Source: UBA940 sp031547885
GTDB taxonomy: Bacteria > Bacteroidota > Bacteroidia > Bacteroidales > Rikenellaceae
Direction: 5' to 3'
Length of the DNA: 64,000 bases
Assembly: GCA_031547885.1 (NCBI GenBank)
Contig: JAVBRO010000018.1
Span: 42,262-106,261 of the forward strand
The notes beneath the pieces are model-generated. The model searched no databases. It saw nothing but the letters and a program-made list of their open reading frames with translations, and was not told the origin of the DNA. The position numbers were made by a program, and so were the translations under genes. Shown here piece by piece: positions 59,999 to 64,000 of this stretch (position 1 is the stretch's first letter; every line of letters starts with the position of its first letter).

Positions 59999-61063
59999 AT
60001 GAGCGATTTTGAAGAATATATCAAGCAAGGCGAACCTGAGAAGAGAGATAAAGGTATTGCCTGGCAAACGGCTATCGGCCTGCAGGATGTCGATGGACTG
60101 AGACCTTCGTCGTATCTGATCGAAACCGCAAAACAAAATATCGAGGGCGATATTACCATAAAAGAGGCGCAATATCGCATCGACAGCTACTACAAGTCGA
60201 AACCCGTTACGGATGAAAGCAGCCGGACGGAGGAGGCGGACAAGGTTTCCGCCCGGATCGCAGAGATCTTATCCGAAAAGACCTTTACTTTTTCTCCTGC
60301 CGAATATATAGCTATCCATAGACGCCTTTTCGAGGGGATTTATGAATTTGCGGGAAAAATCCGCAATTACAACATCACCAAAGCCGAATGGGTGCTGAAT
60401 GGGGAAACGGTCATTTATGCAGGTGCAGACAGCATCCGTGCTACGCTCGATTACGATTTCGGGCAAGAGAAACAATTCAGCTATCGGGGGATCGGCATAT
60501 TGGAAACCGTCCGTCATATTACTGACTTTGTGTCGGGAATATGGCAAATCCACCCCTTCGGCGAAGGCAATACAAGGGCTACGGCCGTATTTACTATTAA
60601 ATATTTAAGGACTTTCGGGTTTGATATTAATAACACGCTGTTCGCCGACCACTCATGGTATTTCCGCAATGCGCTCGTCCGGGCCAACTATAACGACTTC
60701 AAGAACGGCATTCATGCTACTAATGAGTATCTGGAGCGTTTTTTCGGAAACCTGTTGCTTGGAGAGAAAAATGTGCTTAAAAATAGGGATTTACTGATCG
60801 TCAAAGACAATATGCAAAGTGCAAAAGAGCAGGATAATGCCACCCCAAAGAGCAATATTTGCACTTTGGATTGCACTTTGGAAGAGCGTTCAGTGCTGGA
60901 GTTTCTAAAGACCAATCCGAAGGCAACTCAAAAAGAGATAGCCCTTCATATTCAAAAATCGGAAAGGACAGTTAAAAGTCTGACAAGCAGGCTGCAGCAG
61001 AAAAATCTCCTGCAACGTCATAAAGGCCGGCGCAACGGTTTATGGATCGTAAAAAACAAATAG
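59999..61063 (+). CDS. Fic/DOC-family protein (predicted AMPylase) with C-terminal winged helix
   Basis: A 354-residue cytosolic protein. The Fic domain (about 90-235) carries the active-site loop IHPFGEGNTRATA (HPFx[D/E]GN motif), which binds ATP and transfers AMP to a target hydroxyl, and the helix AEYIAIHRRLFEGIYEFAGKIR. The N-terminal segment (about 1-85) is typical of Fic proteins with antitoxin-like regulation, though I do not see a clear inhibitory (S/T)xxxE(G/N) motif. A C-terminal wHTH (about 295-354, TQKEIALHIQKSERTVKSLTSRLQ) may recognise DNA. Targets are unknown. Confidence 0.88.
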   Translation: MSDFEEYIKQGEPEKRDKGIAWQTAIGLQDVDGLRPSSYLIETAKQNIEGDITIKEAQYRIDSYYKSKPVTDESSRTEEADKVSARIAEILSEKTFTFSPAEYIAIHRRLFEGIYEFAGKIRNYNITKAEWVLNGETVIYAGADSIRATLDYDFGQEKQFSYRGIGILETVRHITDFVSGIWQIHPFGEGNTRATAVFTIKYLRTFGFDINNTLFADHSWYFRNALVRANYNDFKNGIHATNEYLERFFGNLLLGEKNVLKNRDLLIVKDNMQSAKEQDNATPKSNICTLDCTLEERSVLEFLKTNPKATQKEIALHIQKSERTVKSLTSRLQQKNLLQRHKGRRNGLWIVKNK

Positions 61064-61071
61064 GAGCCCCC

Positions 61072-61248
61072 TTAATGATATACACCCAACTCCCCGCCTC
61101 CGTCGACAGGCGGTTCCCACGGATCGGTCGGGACATCGACTTCGGTTCCGGGGAGCGGCGTGCACTCATTCCATCGATCCTCCCAAAGGCTGCAACCGGA
61201 GAGCGAGGCCGTCAGCAGCAGCCCTGCAAGCAAAATTTCCCATTTCAT
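61072..61248 (-). CDS. Tiny lipoprotein
   Basis: A 58-codon frame with ATG at 61248 (MKWEILLAGLLLTASLSGC) and stop at 61072-61074. The signal ends in a good lipobox LSGC; the mature part is short and Pro/Asp-rich (SLWEDRWNECTPLPG, then DVPTDPWEPP). The WEDRxxC start resembles the beginning of fimbrial anchor lipoproteins (Mfa2/FimB type), so it could be a truncated relic, but the frame closes cleanly. It converges on the Fic gene 8 bases away. A coding role is plausible but unproven. Confidence 0.45.
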   Translation of the reverse strand: MKWEILLAGLLLTASLSGCSLWEDRWNECTPLPGTEVDVPTDPWEPPVDGGGELGVYH

Positions 61249-61381
61249 AGTGTCAGGCCGTTAATGTAAAAAACGCTTAAACTGACCCCTTGCGCCGGAG
61301 CAAATTGACCCCTCAGATTTTGGTGATAAAAAAAAGTGCAAAAAAGAGCTTTTTGCGGGGGTGATTTCGGGAGTAGATTTT

Positions 61382-61405
61382 AGCGGTTTTGGGGCCGCTT
61401 TTTTG
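61382..61405 (+). terminator. Small terminator-like hairpin in the IS left end
   Basis: AGCGG (61382-61386) pairs with CCGCT (61395-61399) and is followed by TTTTTTG on the plus strand. It would stop plus-strand transcription entering the IS from the Fic side. Confidence 0.4.
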
Positions 61406-61445
61406 TTGCTTTTTGATGTGTTTCCGCGGGGTCATTTTGGCTCGC

Positions 61446-61488
61446 CGTTTAAGGGCGAGAGCCGTAAATAGCTCTCGCCCATAAAACG
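61446..61488 (-). terminator. Long hairpin downstream of istB
   Basis: GGGCGAGAGC (61453-61462) pairs perfectly with GCTCTCGCCC (61471-61480), and CCGTTT/AAACGG extend the stem on both sides. It lies about 40 bases after the istB stop codon. No T-run is seen on the minus strand, so it may act by structure. Confidence 0.5.
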
Positions 61489-61526
61489 GTTTGGAGCGTG
61501 TTAACCCATCACAAAGTTAAAATAAT

Positions 61527-62273
61527 TTACTTGAAGTCGTTTTGTATTTCAGCGGCTCGCTTGCGCATCGATTCGCCGAGCAGTTCCACGCGCATGGCGC
61601 GGTGTACGATGCGGTCGAGGATGGCGTCGGCGACGGTTTTCTCGCCGATTCGCTCGTACCAGTCGCTCACGGGTATCTGCGAGGCGACGATGGTCGATCG
61701 TTTGCCGTGGCGGTCTTCGATGATGTCGAGCAGGATGCCTCGCGAGGCGGCGTCGAAGGCCTGCATGCCGAAGTCGTCGAGGATCAGCAGGTCTGCCCGC
61801 TCGATGCGCTTCAACTCGGCCAGGATGGTCCCCTTGGCCTTCACTAACTTGAGTTGGCTCATCAGCTTGCCTGTGCTGGCATACTGCACCCTGTACTCGT
61901 TTTCGCAGGCGTGGTGGCCTATGGCCGAGGCAAGGTAGCTCTTGCCCGTTCCGGTGGGCCCGGTGATGAACAGATCCTTGCGATCGCGCACGAAGTCGAG
62001 CGATGAGAGGCGGCTGATTTGATTTCGATCCAGTCCGCGCTCGATGGAGTAGTCGATCCCCTCCAGTGAGGCTTTGTAGCGGAAGGAAGCCATCCGGGTA
62101 AGACGGGCTATGTTCCGGTTCAGCCGGTCGTCCCACTCGCTCTCGATGAGCATTCCGATGAACTCGTCCGTGGAGAGTGTCTCGCTGAGGGTTGTTTCCA
62201 ATGAGTTTTTGAAGGCATCGTACATGCCGTACATGCGCATCTGGCGCATGCGTTCCAGTGTTTTATTGTTCAT
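61527..62273 (-). CDS. istB: IS21-family transposition helper ATPase
   Basis: A 248-residue AAA+ protein with Walker A in LFITGPTGTGKSYLA, Walker B in LLILDDFGMQAF and a sensor segment STIVASQIPVSDWYERIG. IstB works with the IstA transposase, selecting target DNA and activating strand transfer. The protein is full length and starts 23 bases after the end of istA on the same strand, as in other IS21 elements. Because istA is broken, this copy can move only with IstA supplied from another copy. Confidence 0.93.
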   Translation of the reverse strand: MNNKTLERMRQMRMYGMYDAFKNSLETTLSETLSTDEFIGMLIESEWDDRLNRNIARLTRMASFRYKASLEGIDYSIERGLDRNQISRLSSLDFVRDRKDLFITGPTGTGKSYLASAIGHHACENEYRVQYASTGKLMSQLKLVKAKGTILAELKRIERADLLILDDFGMQAFDAASRGILLDIIEDRHGKRSTIVASQIPVSDWYERIGEKTVADAILDRIVHRAMRVELLGESMRKRAAEIQNDFK

Positions 62274-62296
62274 GATTTTTGTTTTTTTCAGATGAT

Positions 62297-63769
62297 TTAC
62301 TTGTAGTAGTCTTTACCCCGGATATTGTCGTGCTCGGGGATCTCGTCGTCCTCTTCTTCCTCGGCCTGGGCTTCCAGTTGATCGAGCCGACGATTCAGGA
62401 TGTTTTCCAGAACCGTGTAGCCGTAGGAGTCGATGGAGGTCGCGAAGCGGCACGCCGAGGCGATGCGCTCGTGGCCCACCTTACGGGCCAGCGTCATAAC
62501 GCCCGCACAGCACTTGTAGGCCTGTTCCGGATGCCCCCGGCTCTCCAGTATCTTCGACACATAGAACTCCACGTCGGGATCGATGGCCCGCGCCTGGGCG
62601 AGGAAGTTCTCCGGCGACCATTCGCTCACATAACGATGCTGGGGCGGCTGATGGTCGGGATTGGTCGTATAACCGTGCAGGGTACGGTCGCGCTTGTGGG
62701 TGGCCACCAGTTCGTGATCCAGGTAGACGGCCACGCTGTCGTTGCTGTACATCAGCTTAACCTTCTTGCCGATATGGATATGCGGCACGCTGTAGGAGTG
62801 GTTATCCTCCCTCAGACGAACGTGGCCATAACGGTTGACCGTTACCACAAGATGGGTGCGCAGTTCGAAGCGGATCGGATTCAGAGGACGCAGCACGTCG
62901 CGTTCCACATCTTCGAAGTGATCCCGCCGGAGTAGCTCTTCGAGGAGAACTGCTTGTTGTTGTAGATCTCCAGCGCCGAACGCAGGGCGAGGTTCAACGA
63001 GTGTAGATCGCTGAACTTCTGACCCTCCAGGCGCGTGTAGATGTGCCGGTAAGTCAGTTTTACGGCATTCTCGACCAGTGCCTTGTCCTTGGGCTTATAA
63101 CCGCGTGCGGGGCAAAGAGCGATGTCGTAGTGATCGCCGAACGCGGCGAAGTCCTCGTTCAATACCGCCTCGTAGCGGCTCGCCTTAGTGACGGCACTCT
63201 TCAGATTATCCGTGACTAAAGCCTGAGGCACACCGCCGTAAAAATGGAGCGCATTCTCGCACGAGCCGATAAAGTCCTCCTTGCGCTGGCTCTCCGTAGC
63301 CTCGACATAGGTCAACTGGCTGCACCCCAGGATCGCAACGAACACCTCTACCGGCTGCTCGCTGTCGTCGGGCAGGGTCAGATGCAGCTTGTCGCCCGCG
63401 TAGTCGACATACATCTTATCCCCCGCCTTGTGCTCGACGTGCATCACTGCCTTCGAGAGTTGCAGATAGCGGCGGATATTGGCGCGGAACTGACTGATGC
63501 TGTACCCGTCAGGGTAATCGGCCAGATACTCCTCGTGTACCTTCAGGGCCGTCATACCCGGCTGGCGCAGCTTCTTGCAGTACTCGGGCAACTTCTCCTC
63601 CAACGCCTCCAGGCGTGAGTTCGGGGGAGCGGTGAGGCTGTTTACCGAAAAGAGGCGGGCAAGCTCATCGTCGCTCTTCGAACAGAACTCATCATAGCTA
63701 ATACCCAGAGCATTCCAGATGCGGATATACTTCTTGATCGTGCCCTCGCGATGCGCGAACCATAGTCGC
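62297..63769 (-). pseudogene. istA: IS21-family transposase, broken by frameshifts
   Basis: Reading leftwards, the N-terminal HTH region, the DDE core and the C-terminal part lie in different frames. The DDE core frame (to 62914) shows KMYVDYAGDKLHL, LVTDNLKSAV and KALVENAVKLTYRHI, with the three acidic residues. A missing base near 62929-62930 (C-run TCCGG in place of TCCCGG) switches to the frame encoding DVERDVLRPLNPIRFE and the rest. A second shift, near 63743-63745, separates FAHREGTIKKYIRIWNALG from VKAIATMVRASRG. The stop TAG just upstream of LWFAHRE closes the core frame. Confidence 0.82.
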
Positions 63770-63867
63770 TATCGCCTTAACCGCCGTGCCGTAACAGTAC
63801 AGCCGGCTTAATACGCACACGGTATGGTGAAAAGCGGGGTATTTTCGAGTAATACGCAAAAGGGATG

Positions 63868-63919
63868 GTCATTTGACCTCACGAGGCGGGGTTAACCCCG
63901 CCTCGTGAGGTCAAATGAC
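63868..63919. repeat. Perfect 52-bp palindrome
   Basis: The sequence GTCATTTGACCTCACGAGG, followed by CGGGGTT, is followed at once by its exact inverse (AACCCCG CCTCGTGAGGTCAAATGAC), with no loop: 26 + 26 bases. It lies where the IS right end meets the partial gene at the window edge. It may be a fold-back junction made by two IS ends, or the IS end itself. Confidence 0.7.
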
Positions 63920-64000
63920 GCTCTGAAATATTCATCTATAAATTTCTTTCGTCGTTCTTTCGACAGGCCGTTATGGTTGCGCAGCTTGCTCTTCAGGTCG
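63892..64000 (-). CDS. C-terminal fragment of an unknown protein at the window edge
   Basis: An open frame runs from the right window edge to a stop at 63892-63894, encoding DLKSKLRNHNGLSKERR, KKFIDEYFRASFDL and TRRG. The last nine or so codons lie inside the palindrome, so the natural C-terminus may have been replaced by the IS end. Basic, helical; family not recognised. Confidence 0.4.
   Translation of the reverse strand, partial: DLKSKLRNHNGLSKERRKKFIDEYFRASFDLTRRG

Larger units (their letters stand above)
61270..63930 (-). mobile_element. IS21-family insertion sequence (istA broken, istB intact)
   Basis: The two-gene layout istA-istB, transcribed leftwards, is diagnostic of IS21. The left end has GAGCAAATTGACCCCTCA near 61298 and the right end, read inversely, GAGCGTCATTTGACCTCAC near 63925. 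These are similar and are probably the ends; IS21 usually starts TGT, and a TGTAAAAAACGCTTAAAC lies at 61265. Boundaries are approximate. The perfect palindrome at 63868-63919 lies within the right end. Confidence 0.62.

Noticed and set aside
61042..61269. 75-codon plus-strand ORF after the Fic gene
   Set aside because: It overlaps the Fic end and is antisense to the small lipoprotein frame, which has a proper signal and lipobox.
1..64000. CRISPR array, rRNA genes or intact tRNA genes
   Set aside because: I found no regularly spaced repeats and no rRNA or complete tRNA sequence by reading.

Overview
This looks like a chromosomal segment of a gut-type member of the Bacteroidales. The evidence is two SusC/SusD outer-membrane glycan import pairs, Bacteroidetes promoters of the form TTG-N19-20-TAnnTTTG, many lipoproteins with acidic residues after the lipobox cysteine, an ECF sigma/FecR pair and an XylR-type AraC regulator. 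The moderately high GC of the native genes and the gene style would fit Rikenellaceae (Alistipes-like), but that placement is inference.

Layout. (1) 1-1,066: the end of an unknown gene and a small secreted protein. (2) 1,184-13,898, minus strand: a glycoprotein-directed polysaccharide utilisation locus (PUL A). It runs ECF sigma, FecR anti-sigma, SusC with an N-terminal STN signalling domain, SusD, two discoidin-like surface lipoproteins (one with BACON repeats) and a BACON/discoidin/M60 (enhancin-like) metallopeptidase. (3) 13.9-18.2 kb: a helicase fragment, a metallophosphoesterase and an exported FAD oxidoreductase, separated by TAACGTGAG-type inverted repeats. (4) 18.5-27.2 kb: amino-sugar genes, namely a Tat-exported DUF4434 protein, a sugar porter, an AGE-family 2-epimerase, a ROK repressor, a phosphodiester glycosidase and a large unclassified glycosidase-like protein. 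(5) 27.4-50.4 kb, minus strand: PUL B, sixteen collinear genes. They include SusC, SusD, a surface lipoprotein, a GH20 hexosaminidase, a DUF6259-like protein, a second phosphodiester glycosidase, a DUF4855 protein, a FucP/NagP-type permease, NagA, NagB, four exported Gfo/Idh/MocA oxidoreductases, an ApbE-like protein and a small membrane protein. An XylR-type regulator (50.7-51.9 kb) lies upstream. The set points to foraging of N-acetylhexosamine-containing, possibly phosphodiester-linked, glycans.

(6) 52,829-58,780: a 5.95-kb integrative element, more AT-rich, bounded by 17-bp direct repeats equal to the 3' end of tRNA-Gly. It carries a tyrosine integrase, two excisionase-like HTH proteins (one a broken duplicate), another HTH protein, and a two-gene cargo operon with its own promoter: an unknown 109-aa protein overlapping a 704-aa SAMHD1-like HD phosphohydrolase. 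This is the best candidate for an undescribed system, possibly a dNTP-depleting antiphage module. At the right junction a shrunken tRNA-Gly remnant of about 40 nt still sits between a consensus promoter and a terminator. (7) 58.9-61.3 kb: a peptidase with an apparent early stop, a Fic protein and a tiny lipoprotein. (8) about 61.3-63.9 kb: an IS21-family element with intact istB and a twice-frameshifted istA, next to a perfect 52-bp palindrome at which a partial gene ends.

No intact rRNA or tRNA gene and no CRISPR array were seen. Family assignments come from reading motifs, not from database searches.
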